Assembly (NCBI GenBank): GCA_964293585.1
Contig: CAXYYS010000054.1
Coordinates: 1 to 13,753 of the forward strand
DNA from: JAKVKY01 sp964293585
Lineage (GTDB): Bacteria; Bacillota; Negativicutes; Acidaminococcales; Acidaminococcaceae
Reading direction: 5' to 3'
Length of the DNA: 13,753 bases
Part shown: positions 7,824-13,753 of the stretch, piece after piece
How the letters are laid out: each line of letters begins with the position of its first letter
Position numbering within the stretch: position 1 is the stretch's first letter
The notes under the pieces: model-generated
What the model saw: only the letters and a program-made list of their open reading frames with translations
Told to the model about the DNA's origin: nothing
Database searches by the model: none
Program-made: the position numbers and the translations under genes

Positions 7824-7832
7824 TAATATTGT
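7820..7832. promoter_or_regulatory. 13-bp perfect palindrome overlapping the importer -35 box
   Basis: ACAATA-A-TATTGT is a perfect 6-1-6 inverted repeat. Its left half covers most of the leftward -35 box, a position where a bound repressor would block RNA polymerase. The spacing resembles 6-1-6 or 7-1-7 metal-regulator boxes, but the bases do not match the standard Fur sequence well. The binding protein is unknown. Confidence 0.45.
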
Positions 7833-7849
7833 GAATTGACTGTTAACAT

Positions 7850-7878
7850 TTGGCGCTTTGCTGTAAATTAGGTATAAT
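7850..7878 (+). promoter_or_regulatory. Predicted promoter of dinB
   Basis: A perfect -10 box TATAAT (7873-7878) lies 17 bp after TTGGCG (7850-7855, four of six matches to TTGACA). Transcription would start near 7885, leaving a leader of about 50 bases. No recognisable LexA box (GAAC/GTTC type) was seen, so SOS control is not shown by the sequence. Confidence 0.68.
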
Positions 7879-7897
7879 ATAGAAAAAGAGTGTAACA

Positions 7898-7919
7898 CCG
7901 GACCGGTTTTACCGGCCGG
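7898..7919 (+). promoter_or_regulatory. GC-rich hairpin in the dinB leader
   Basis: CCGG-A-CCGGT, TTT, ACCGG-CCGG gives a 9-bp stem with one bulged A and a three-base loop. It ends about 10 bases before the purine-rich ribosome binding stretch of dinB. There is no U-run, so it is not a terminator. It may modulate translation or message stability. Confidence 0.5.
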
Positions 7920-7937
7920 CTGGAAGCAAGAAAGGGG

Positions 7938-9182
7938 GTGGCAGTCACGGAACGCTGGGTCCTGCATGTAGATATGGATGCTTTTTATGCTTCGGTGGAA
8001 CAGCTGGACCATCCGGAATACCGGGGCCAGCCGGTGATCGTGGGCGGACTGTCCGCCCGCAGCGTGGTGTCCACCGCCTCCTACGAGGCCCGGGCTTTTG
8101 GCGTCCACTCCGCCATGCCTATCTTTGAGGCGAAACGGCTTTGTCCCCACGGTATCTTTGTCCAGAACCGGGGTGAGCGCTACGCCGAAGTTTCGGAAAA
8201 AATCATGCAGATCTTTCACGAGACTTCGCCTCTGGTGGAGCAGCTTTCTATTGATGAGGCTTTTTTAGACCTGACCGGCATGGAAGCCCTGGGCGGGGCG
8301 GAGTTTTTGGCCCGCCAGGTGCAGGAGCGCATTCACACAAAGCTGCAGCTGACCGCTTCCGTAGGGCTGGCTCCCAATAAGTTTTTAGCCAAGCTGGCCA
8401 GCGATTTACGCAAACCTCACGGTTTTGTGCTTATCCGTAAAGACGAGGCGGCGGCGTTGCTGGCGCCCATGTCCGTACGTAAAATTTTCGGCATCGGCCG
8501 CCAGGCGGAATCCCGGCTGGCCCAGTTCGGTATCACCACCATCGGGCAGCTGGCCCGGACGGACCGGCGGGTGCTGGTAAAAGTGTTTGGCATTAACGCG
8601 GATACGGTGCGGAATCTGGCCGTCGGTATAGATAACCGGCCGGTGGTGCCGGACAGCGAGGAAAAATCCCTGGGCAAGGAAACCACTTTTGAGGAAGATT
8701 ATCATGATTATCAGATCCTGAAAGCCGTGCTGCTGGACCTGGTGGGACAGGTAGGCTGGCGGCTGCGGCGCAAAAAATTGTGCGGGCGCACCGTGACGGT
8801 GAAAGGGGAATACGCAGATTTTAAAGCTATTACCCGCAGCCGTCCTGTGGGAGGCGTGGTGTGCTGGGATGAAGAAATCTTTAAACTGGCGGCGGAAATC
8901 CTGCGCCAGATTGATTTACGGAAGGGTGTACGGCTGCTGGGAGTTTACATCAGCAACCTGCTGCCGGGGAGCGGCGCCGGTGACCTGGGCTTTCAGGAAA
9001 CGGTGCGGCTGCAGCAGCGTAACCAGGCTGTGGATGCCCTGAAAGCCAAGTTTGGGGAGCAGATCATCCACCGGGGTCTGACCGGCGGGGAAAATTTGCC
9101 GGCAGCGCGGCCCGGTCCGGCTAAAAATATACCGGCCAGGGAAGGCGGCTTAAAAATAGTCCCGGTGGGACGAAAAAAGTAA
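7938..9182 (+). CDS. dinB: DNA polymerase IV (Y-family translesion polymerase)
   Basis: Error-prone polymerase that copies past damaged bases; 414 aa. Catalytic Asp12 lies in HVDMDAFYASVEQ and Asp106-Glu107 in SIDEAFLDLT. Tyr17 sits at the steric-gate position that excludes ribonucleotides. Also present are SVGLAPNKFLAKLASDLRKP (141-160), a helix-hairpin-helix thumb motif around KIFGIG (182-187), and the C-terminal little-finger domain ending near FGEQIIHRG (372-380). The usual clamp-binding pentapeptide (QLxLF-like) before the last helix is degenerate here (GDLGFQE), followed by a loose Pro/Gly-rich tail. The start is the least certain part: GTG 7938 is the only usual in-frame start before the conserved block, and the purine-rich AAAGGGGG runs right up to it. 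The gene is divergent from the importer operon and monocistronic by its terminator. Confidence 0.95.
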   Translation: MAVTERWVLHVDMDAFYASVEQLDHPEYRGQPVIVGGLSARSVVSTASYEARAFGVHSAMPIFEAKRLCPHGIFVQNRGERYAEVSEKIMQIFHETSPLVEQLSIDEAFLDLTGMEALGGAEFLARQVQERIHTKLQLTASVGLAPNKFLAKLASDLRKPHGFVLIRKDEAAALLAPMSVRKIFGIGRQAESRLAQFGITTIGQLARTDRRVLVKVFGINADTVRNLAVGIDNRPVVPDSEEKSLGKETTFEEDYHDYQILKAVLLDLVGQVGWRLRRKKLCGRTVTVKGEYADFKAITRSRPVGGVVCWDEEIFKLAAEILRQIDLRKGVRLLGVYISNLLPGSGAGDLGFQETVRLQQRNQAVDALKAKFGEQIIHRGLTGGENLPAARPGPAKNIPAREGGLKIVPVGRKK

Positions 9183-9234
9183 ATTATTTTTAAAAATATT
9201 TTTTGCCACCGTAAAATTTAAAAAAGTGTTAGTG

Positions 9235-9272
9235 CCGCTAAGCTCGATAAAATCTGGCTTAGCGGTTTTTAT
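9235..9272 (+). terminator. Terminator of dinB
   Basis: CCGCTAAGC (9235-9243) and GCTTAGCGG (9257-9265) form a perfect 9-bp stem with a 13-base loop, followed by TTTTTATT. It lies about 50 bases after the dinB stop. Confidence 0.92.
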
Positions 9273-9283
9273 TACCGCAAGTG

Positions 9284-9318
9284 GGACAAAATAAATCCCT
9301 ACTGGACAAAAATAAACC
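9284..9318. repeat. Two direct repeats overlapping the small-unit promoter
   Basis: GGACAAAATAAATCC (9284-9298) and GGACAAAAATAAACC (9304-9318) are near-identical copies spaced by 20 bp from start to start. The second contains most of the -35 box. Such spacing on one helix face suits a regulator, but the role is only inferred. Confidence 0.5.
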
Positions 9319-9331
9319 AGAGTGCTATACT
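9303..9331 (+). promoter_or_regulatory. Strong predicted promoter of a small transcription unit
   Basis: TGGACA (9303-9308) and TATACT (9326-9331) are separated by exactly 17 bp; each box is five of six to consensus. The start of transcription should be near 9338. It comes after the dinB terminator, so the unit downstream is independent of dinB. Confidence 0.68.
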
Positions 9332-9387
9332 AAGAGCGTAGGGAAAAAGACCCGGACGGAAAATAACAAGAAAGGCAGGCGAGCAAG

Positions 9388-9447
9388 ATGGATTTCGAAA
9401 AGATCGTGAACATGATTTGTGCTTTCGGTTTCTTTATGGAAGGCTGA
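9388..9447 (+). CDS. Possible 19-residue hydrophobic peptide (micro-ORF 1)
   Basis: ATG to TGA encodes MDFEKIVNMICAFGFFMEG. The middle is hydrophobic with one cysteine, so a membrane-associated or signal peptide is conceivable. A modest ribosome site (GCAGG, 8 bases upstream) is present. It is the first of three tiny ORFs between a strong promoter and a terminator. No family is recognised and chance occurrence is possible. Confidence 0.35.
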   Translation: MDFEKIVNMICAFGFFMEG

Positions 9448-9494
9448 GCAGTTTCAGGTAAGATATTAGTGAACAGTAAGGTCAGGTGAGTATG

Positions 9495-9551
9495 ATGTTG
9501 AACAGATTCGTGAAAGCTTTATATAGTTTGGAAGTTTATTTTATCGATTAA
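9495..9551 (+). CDS. Possible 18-residue peptide (micro-ORF 2)
   Basis: ATG to TAA encodes MLNRFVKALYSLEVYFID. Another ATG lies directly before it at 9492. AGGTG lies six bases before the chosen start, a fair ribosome site. The sequence is amphipathic, with alternating hydrophobic and charged residues. It is in the same predicted small transcript as its neighbours. No family is recognised. Confidence 0.3.
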   Translation: MLNRFVKALYSLEVYFID

Positions 9552-9565
9552 GATAAGAGGACAAC

Positions 9566-9604
9566 ATGAAAAATAAATTTAGCAAAGCGAAGGCGCTTCG
9601 GTAG
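9566..9604 (+). CDS. Possible 12-residue basic peptide (micro-ORF 3)
   Basis: ATG to TAG encodes MKNKFSKAKALR, strongly basic. It has the best ribosome site of the three (AAGAGGA, four bases before the ATG). Its stop codon begins at the last base of the 5' arm and runs into the loop of the terminator hairpin at 9590-9628. Ribosomes on this ORF would therefore disrupt the terminator stem, an arrangement that could be regulatory. No family is recognised. Confidence 0.3.
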   Translation: MKNKFSKAKALR

Positions 9605-9628
9605 CAAACCGCAGCGCCTTTAATTTTT
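9590..9628 (+). terminator. Terminator of the small transcription unit
   Basis: AAGGCGCT (9590-9597) pairs with AGCGCCTT (9613-9620), and CGGT (9599-9602) with ACCG (9608-9611), around a single mismatch and a five-base loop. TAATTTTT follows. Together with the promoter at 9303 this defines a transcript of roughly 290 nt. Confidence 0.85.
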
Positions 9629-9659
9629 CCATGTTATTTTTCTCTCTGTGAGAGGAAGA

Positions 9660-9872
9660 GGAGAGGGTCGTTTTTTGACTTTTTTGGCCGGAAAGCCGCT
9701 CTGGATCTGGAGAGGAGAAGGTGAGAGGGTACTTGGGGTAAAAGTCCCTGGAAAAAAATTTAAAGTATCGTAATAAAAAACTAAGGACTTTCCCCGTTTT
9801 TGCTTCTCACCCTCTCCCAAGCAGTCAGGGAGCGGACTAGCGACCTTAAAACCCCAAAAAGGCATCCTCTCC
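9660..9872. repeat. About 213-bp imperfect palindrome, MITE-like, noncoding
   Basis: The two halves mirror each other around an AT-rich centre near 9766 with almost no net length difference. Outermost GGAGAGG (9660-9666) matches CCTCTCC (9866-9872). Internal GGTGAG (9720-9725) matches CTCACC (9806-9811), and GGGGTAAAAGTCC (9735-9747) matches GGACTTTCCCC (9785-9795). Weaker similarity continues outward to about 9640 and 9893. No convincing ORF lies inside. The layout suits a degenerate non-autonomous transposable element (MITE) or a long-hairpin RNA. No target-site duplication was identified by eye. Confidence 0.6.
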
Positions 9873-9920
9873 TTTTAGGTGAGCGAGCTTTTTAGGAGTG
9901 AAGAGATAAGGTTAAAGTTG

Positions 9921-9971
9921 AGAATTTAAAATTAAGTTGCCGGTTTATAATTTAAGATTACGTTGTCAGGT
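9921..9971. repeat. Short imperfect direct repeat in AT-rich spacer
   Basis: Two copies of a 24-25-base unit resembling AATTTAARATTAMGTTGYC lie at 9921-9944 and 9947-9971 with a few differences. The rest of the 9893-10058 spacer shows no gene. Confidence 0.5.
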
Positions 9972-10058
9972 GGCGAAGTTTGTTTCCCGGCAAAACGTAA
10001 ACTACCTTACAGTTTTTAGGGAAGAGCCGGGATTTTTGCAAAAAGTTACAGAAATTGC

Positions 10059-10087
10059 TTGACGGATTAAATTTGGGGTGTTAGACT
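10059..10087 (+). promoter_or_regulatory. Promoter of the trp operon
   Basis: TTGACG (10059-10064, five of six) and TAGACT (10082-10087, four of six) are separated by exactly 17 bp. The start of transcription is expected near 10094, just before the T-box leader. Confidence 0.72.
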
Positions 10088-10093
10088 ACGTTT

Positions 10094-10380
10094 AAAGTTC
10101 ATAAGAACCACAAAACCTACGAAGCGGAGATCAAGTCAAAAGAAGCGCTTACAGAGAGTCCGGGGTGCTGGGAGCCGGATAGAGATGCTGTTTGATAAAT
10201 GGACCGTGGAGGGTGCGCTGAAAGCATTTTATGGCAAGTACCGCGCAACGTAACACCTGCGTTAAGGGTGAGGGGTGTGTTGGCATCCTGGATGAGCGCA
10301 CGGAGTATCCGTGAAGCAAGGTGGTACCACAGGTGTAAAGTTAACCTGTCCTTGTATTTTGACAAGGGCGGGCTTTTTTA
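10094..10380 (+). promoter_or_regulatory. T-box riboswitch with Trp (UGG) specifier
   Basis: This leader binds uncharged tRNA and lets transcription into the trp genes proceed when tryptophan is scarce. Stem I carries the AGAGAG element and GGGGTGCTGGGAGCC apical region (10152-10176). The specifier loop reads AAA-TGG-ACC with the codon UGG at 10200-10202, which selects tRNA-Trp. The antiterminator is complete. CAAGG (10317-10321) pairs with CCTTG (10350-10354), and ACAGGT (10329-10334) with ACCTGT (10344-10349). They flank the seven-base bulge UGGUACC (10322-10328) that pairs with the tRNA acceptor end. The competing terminator uses the same 3' bases. The bulge UGGU predicts an A discriminator base in the tRNA. 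Confidence 0.93.
10345..10380 (+). terminator. Regulated terminator of the trp T-box
   Basis: CCTGTCCTTGT (10345-10355) pairs over 11 positions (three G-U) with ACAAGGGCGGG (10362-10372), followed by CTTTTTTA. It shares its 5' arm with the antiterminator, so the two structures exclude each other. Confidence 0.92.
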
Positions 10381-10391
10381 TTGGGTGAGAC

Positions 10392-10428
10392 GGCGGCGGG
10401 GCTGCTTGCTGGCAGCAAGACCGCCGCC
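10392..10428 (+). promoter_or_regulatory. Very stable hairpin between the T-box terminator and trpC
   Basis: GGCGGCGG (10392-10399) pairs with CCGCCGCC (10421-10428). Inside, GCTGC (10401-10405) pairs with GCAGC (10412-10416) around a six-base loop. No U-run follows. A second tiny hairpin, GCCC-TGA-GGGC (10459-10469), lies between AGAGGAG and the trpC start. The large hairpin may protect the 5' end of the message; this is inference. Confidence 0.65.
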
Positions 10429-10483
10429 ACGTTGGAAGCGTTTAGTAATTAGAGGAGCGCCCTGAGGGCAGAAACGGTTTGAG

Positions 10484-11311
10484 ATGATCTTAGATACTTT
10501 GGCAGCAGCGGCAAAGCAAAGAGTAGCCGCCCTGGAACAACAAAAAAGCCTGGCGGCGGTAAGACAGGAAGCAGAGGCATTGAGCCAGCAAGCGCTGGCT
10601 GCAGGACAGCCGGATGCAGGCCGCCAGTTTTACCAGCGGCTGGCCCGGCCCGGCGTGAACTTTATCTGCGAGGTCAAAAAAGCCTCGCCCAGTAAAGGCG
10701 TCATCGCCCCGGATTTCCCTTATGTGCAGATTGCCCGGGCCTACGAGGAGGCAGGGGCCGCCGCCATCAGTTGTCTGACGGAGCCGGAATATTTTCTGGG
10801 CCGGGACCGGTATTTGCAGGAAATTGCCCGGACAGTGAAGCTGCCGGTGCTGCGCAAAGATTTTACGGTCAGCGCCTACCAGATTTATCAGGCCAGGCTG
10901 TTAGGAGCGGCGGCGGTGCTGCTGATCGTAACGTTACTTTCCGAAGCGCAGCTGCGGGAATATCTCCAGCTGGCTGCCAGTTTGCACCTGGCCGCCCTGG
11001 TGGAAGCTCACTCGGAAGCGGAAGTAGACACAGCCCTGAGGGCCGGGGCGGAGATTATCGGCGTGAACAACCGCAACCTGCAGGATTTTACGGTAGATGT
11101 ACAGACCAGCCTGCGATTAAGGAAATTGGTGCCGGCCGGAAAACTTTTTGTGGCGGAAAGCGGCATTAAGACGGCGGCGGATGTGGCGCAGCTGCGGCAG
11201 GCCGGCGTGAACGCGGTGCTGATCGGGGAAACCCTGATGCGCAGTAAAGATATTGCCGGGAAGCTGCAGGAATTAGCAGGAAACACCGGCGCAGCTGAGG
11301 CTGAAAGTTAA
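10484..11311 (+). CDS. trpC: Indole-3-glycerol-phosphate synthase
   Basis: Closes the indole ring of the tryptophan pathway, converting carboxyphenylaminodeoxyribulose phosphate to indole-3-glycerol phosphate with loss of CO2. It is a 275-aa single-domain TIM barrel of usual length, not fused to TrpF. By alignment to the known enzyme, the key residues are visible: Glu63 and Lys65 in CEVKKASPSKG, Lys125 in VLRKDF, Glu174 in ALVEAHSEAE, Asn195 in GVNNRNL and Glu225-Ser226 in VAESGI. The phosphate-binding GETLM segment is at 248-252. ATG 10484 is the only start fitting the MILDTL beginning, yet no good ribosome site lies at normal distance: AGAGGAG is about 26 bases away with a small hairpin between. 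It is the first gene behind the T-box. Confidence 0.96.
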   Translation: MILDTLAAAAKQRVAALEQQKSLAAVRQEAEALSQQALAAGQPDAGRQFYQRLARPGVNFICEVKKASPSKGVIAPDFPYVQIARAYEEAGAAAISCLTEPEYFLGRDRYLQEIARTVKLPVLRKDFTVSAYQIYQARLLGAAAVLLIVTLLSEAQLREYLQLAASLHLAALVEAHSEAEVDTALRAGAEIIGVNNRNLQDFTVDVQTSLRLRKLVPAGKLFVAESGIKTAADVAQLRQAGVNAVLIGETLMRSKDIAGKLQELAGNTGAAEAES

Positions 11312-11444
11312 GGGAGTACAAAGTTTGGCCGCAGCAGAAAGTTAAGCAAGCACAAAGTTTGGCCGCAGCAGAAAGTTAAGCAAGCACAAAGTTTGGCCAC
11401 AGCTGAAAGTTAAGCGAATACAAAGTTTGGTTACAGGAAAGTTG
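11301..11444 (+). repeat. 34-bp tandem repeat array filling the trpC-trpF spacer
   Basis: Four complete 34-bp units (11301-11334, 11335-11368, 11369-11402, 11403-11436) and an eight-base partial fifth. Units 2 and 3 differ at a single base; units 1 and 4 diverge more. The first unit includes the last codons and stop of trpC, so the array seems to have grown by duplicating the trpC 3' end. Each unit carries GAAAGTTAAG and ACAAAGTTTGG. There is no unique spacer between units, so it is not CRISPR. Confidence 0.9.
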
Positions 11445-11459
11445 CAACAGGAGGCAGTC

Positions 11460-12116
11460 ATGCAGGTGAAGATATGCGGCTTACGAACCGCGGCAGATGT
11501 AGACAGCATTAACAAGCTGCATCCGGACTACGCCGGTTTTGTCTTTGCACCCGGGCGGCACCAGGTAAAGCTGGAGCAGGTACAAACCTTGCGGGCGCAG
11601 CTGGCGCCGGGGATTAAAAGCGTGGGCGTCTTTGTGAACGCGGCGCCGGCCCTGGTAGCAGCCCAGAGCAAACTGGCGGGGCTGGATGTGATTCAGCTCC
11701 ACGGGGATGAGGCACCGGGTTACATCCGGGAACTGCGTTTGTGCACCAGGCTGCCTCTGGTGAAAGCCATCTCCCTGGGAGGGAGTGCGGTGACCACGGA
11801 GGAACTGCGAGCTGTGGCGGCCACCGGTATCAGCGCCTTCTTGTTTGATACCGCCAGCAGCACCAGTTATGGCGGAACCGGGCAAAGTTTTAACCTGGAA
11901 CTTTTAGAACAGCTGGCGGTGCCGCTGCCGTTTTTTGTAGCCGGCGGCTTGACGGACCTGAATGTGCAGCAGGTTATCTGCCGGATCAGGCAGGGGCCGA
12001 ACGGACCGCTGTTTAAGGGCGTGGATGTGTCCAGCGCCGTGGAAACAGACGGACACAAAGATTACGAGAAGGCCGCAGCCTTTCTCAGCGCTGTGCGCAG
12101 CGCGGCAGCAGGATAA
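11460..12116 (+). CDS. trpF: Phosphoribosylanthranilate isomerase
   Basis: Carries out the Amadori rearrangement of N-(5-phosphoribosyl)anthranilate that produces the TrpC substrate. It is a 218-aa TIM barrel. Cys6 in VKICGL is the general base and Asp130 in LFDTAS the general acid; SVGVFVN (54-60), IQLHGDE (78-84), FVAGGL (159-164) and GVDVSSAVE (187-195) are all conserved family landmarks, the last two gripping the phosphate. A TTG-initiated extension to 11427 is possible in frame, but the ATG at 11460 has a perfect AGGAGG five bases upstream and matches the family N-terminus. The gene lies 148 bp after trpC, separated by a tandem repeat array. Confidence 0.96.
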   Translation: MQVKICGLRTAADVDSINKLHPDYAGFVFAPGRHQVKLEQVQTLRAQLAPGIKSVGVFVNAAPALVAAQSKLAGLDVIQLHGDEAPGYIRELRLCTRLPLVKAISLGGSAVTTEELRAVAATGISAFLFDTASSTSYGGTGQSFNLELLEQLAVPLPFFVAGGLTDLNVQQVICRIRQGPNGPLFKGVDVSSAVETDGHKDYEKAAAFLSAVRSAAAG

Positions 12117-12128
12117 AAAATACAGTGC

Positions 12129-12233
12129 GGCGGAGCCGCTTGGAAAATAATTGCCAGAGGCCGGAGCCACTTAGAAAATAATTGCTAGTGGCCGGAGCCG
12201 CTTAGAAAATAATTTGCTGGTGGCCGGAGCCAC
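12129..12233 (+). repeat. 31-bp tandem repeat array in the trpF-trpB spacer
   Basis: Three units of 31, 31 and 32 bp (12129-12159, 12160-12190, 12191-12222), plus a partial fourth beginning GCCGGAGCCAC. The unit core is CGGAGCC followed by an AGAAAATAATTG-like stretch. Unit 2 and the start of unit 3 can form a GCCACT/AGTGGC hairpin. The sequence is unrelated to the array between trpC and trpF. Units contain stop codons and are not a multiple of three, so they are not coding. Confidence 0.88.
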
Positions 12234-12278
12234 GGCGAGAGCAAAAACAGGGCAGAGATGCCGGAAAGAGTGAGGAAG

Positions 12279-13455
<1,177 letters not shown>

Positions 13456-13463
<8 letters not shown>

Positions 13464-13753
13464 GATAGCCGCGGCTTTTCAGAAGCATCCCAAGGCCTTC
13501 GTGCCTTTTATCACCTCCGGTGATCCGGACCTGGCCACCACGCAAAAATTAATCGTGGCCATGGCGGAAGCCGGCGCTACCGTAGTAGAACTGGGCATTC
13601 CTTTTAGCGACCCCGTGGCCGAGGGCGAAGTCATCCAGCGGGCCAATATCCGGGCTTTAAAGGAAGGCTGCACCACGGACAAGATTTTTGCCATGATTAA
13701 GGAAGTACGTAAGGAAACCGACGTGCCCCTGGTCTTTTTAACCTACATCAATC
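13456..13753 (+). CDS. trpA: Tryptophan synthase alpha chain, 3' end outside window
   Basis: Splits indole-3-glycerol phosphate to glyceraldehyde 3-phosphate and indole, which passes by tunnel to TrpB. Only the first 99 codons of a protein usually near 260 aa are present; the frame is open at the window end. The start overlaps the trpB end by 8 nt and has GGGAGGGA five bases upstream, so translation is coupled. FVPFITSGDPD (15-25) and VVELGIPFSDP (43-53) are conserved, with catalytic Glu45. The residue aligned with catalytic Asp60 of the enteric enzyme is Glu56 (context VAEGEVIQ instead of the common LADGPTIQ), a conservative but notable change. Confidence 0.95.

Noticed and set aside
7820..7832. 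Fur box controlling an iron importer
   Set aside because: The palindrome is perfect, but its bases do not fit the GATAATGATTATC-type consensus, so only an unknown operator is claimed.
7782..8219. 145-codon minus-strand ORF spanning the divergent promoters and the dinB start
   Set aside because: It overlaps promoters and the conserved polymerase N-terminus in antisense and resembles no family.
9388..9489. Selenocysteine read-through of the TGA ending micro-ORF 1
   Set aside because: Read-through would add only 13 codons, no SECIS-like hairpin was recognised after the TGA, and the next ORF starts nearby.
9620..9865. 81-codon minus-strand ORF
   Set aside because: It lies within the imperfect palindrome, has biased low-complexity composition and no ribosome site or family resemblance.
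9986..10038. CCCGGC/GCCGGG pair followed by ATTTTTGC as a terminator
   Set aside because: Only six base pairs with a loop of about 34 bases and an interrupted T-run; too weak to call.
10199..10465. 88-codon plus-strand ORF with four Trp codons before trpC, as a possible attenuator leader peptide
   Set aside because: It starts on the T-box specifier codon and runs through the antiterminator and terminator; the riboswitch explains the conserved sequence and no ribosome site precedes it.
11301..12233. CRISPR array in the trp operon
   Set aside because: The repeats are directly abutting tandem units without unique spacers, and no cas gene is present.

Overview
The window looks like a chromosomal segment of a Firmicutes bacterium of medium GC content. 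The evidence is a complete tRNA-sensing T-box leader on the trp genes, strong AGGAGG-type ribosome binding sites, TTGACA/TATAAT-type promoters with 17-bp spacers, and many U-tailed hairpin terminators. Family resemblance makes a Negativicutes or Clostridia member plausible, but nothing here settles the lineage.

Left part (1-7738). A plus-strand diguanylate cyclase with PAS-like sensor regions (5' end outside the window) converges, across a shared bidirectional terminator, on two ABC importer gene sets that both read leftward. The first transcribed set (7738 to 3785) encodes a lipoprotein binding protein, a fused double-domain permease and a TOBE-type ATPase of the Fe3+/hexose-phosphate/phosphonate/polyamine superfamily. 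The second set (3735 to 1261) encodes a permease, an ATPase and a lipoprotein binding protein of the nitrate/sulfonate/taurine (SsuABC-like) family, joined by short overlaps. A terminator-like hairpin sits directly before the first ribosome binding site of the second set, so the two sets may be linked by partial read-through.

Centre (7739-9272). A divergent promoter region with palindromes separates the first importer operon from dinB (DNA polymerase IV), which ends at a strong terminator.

Intergenic zone (9273-10483). This 1.2-kb stretch holds a self-contained small transcription unit (promoter, three tiny ORFs, terminator), a roughly 213-bp imperfect palindrome resembling a MITE, a short direct repeat, and then the trp promoter and a T-box riboswitch. 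The T-box has a UGG (Trp) specifier and a complete antiterminator/terminator switch.

Right part (10484-13753). trpC, trpF, trpB and trpA (cut by the window end) convert phosphoribosylanthranilate to tryptophan. trpE, trpG and trpD are not upstream. The trpC-trpF and trpF-trpB spacers are each filled by a different tandem repeat array (34-bp and 31-bp units), whereas trpB-trpA overlap tightly. The least explained items are the micro-ORF unit at 9303-9628, the two unrelated repeat arrays inside one operon, and the competing hairpins between the binding-protein and permease genes.
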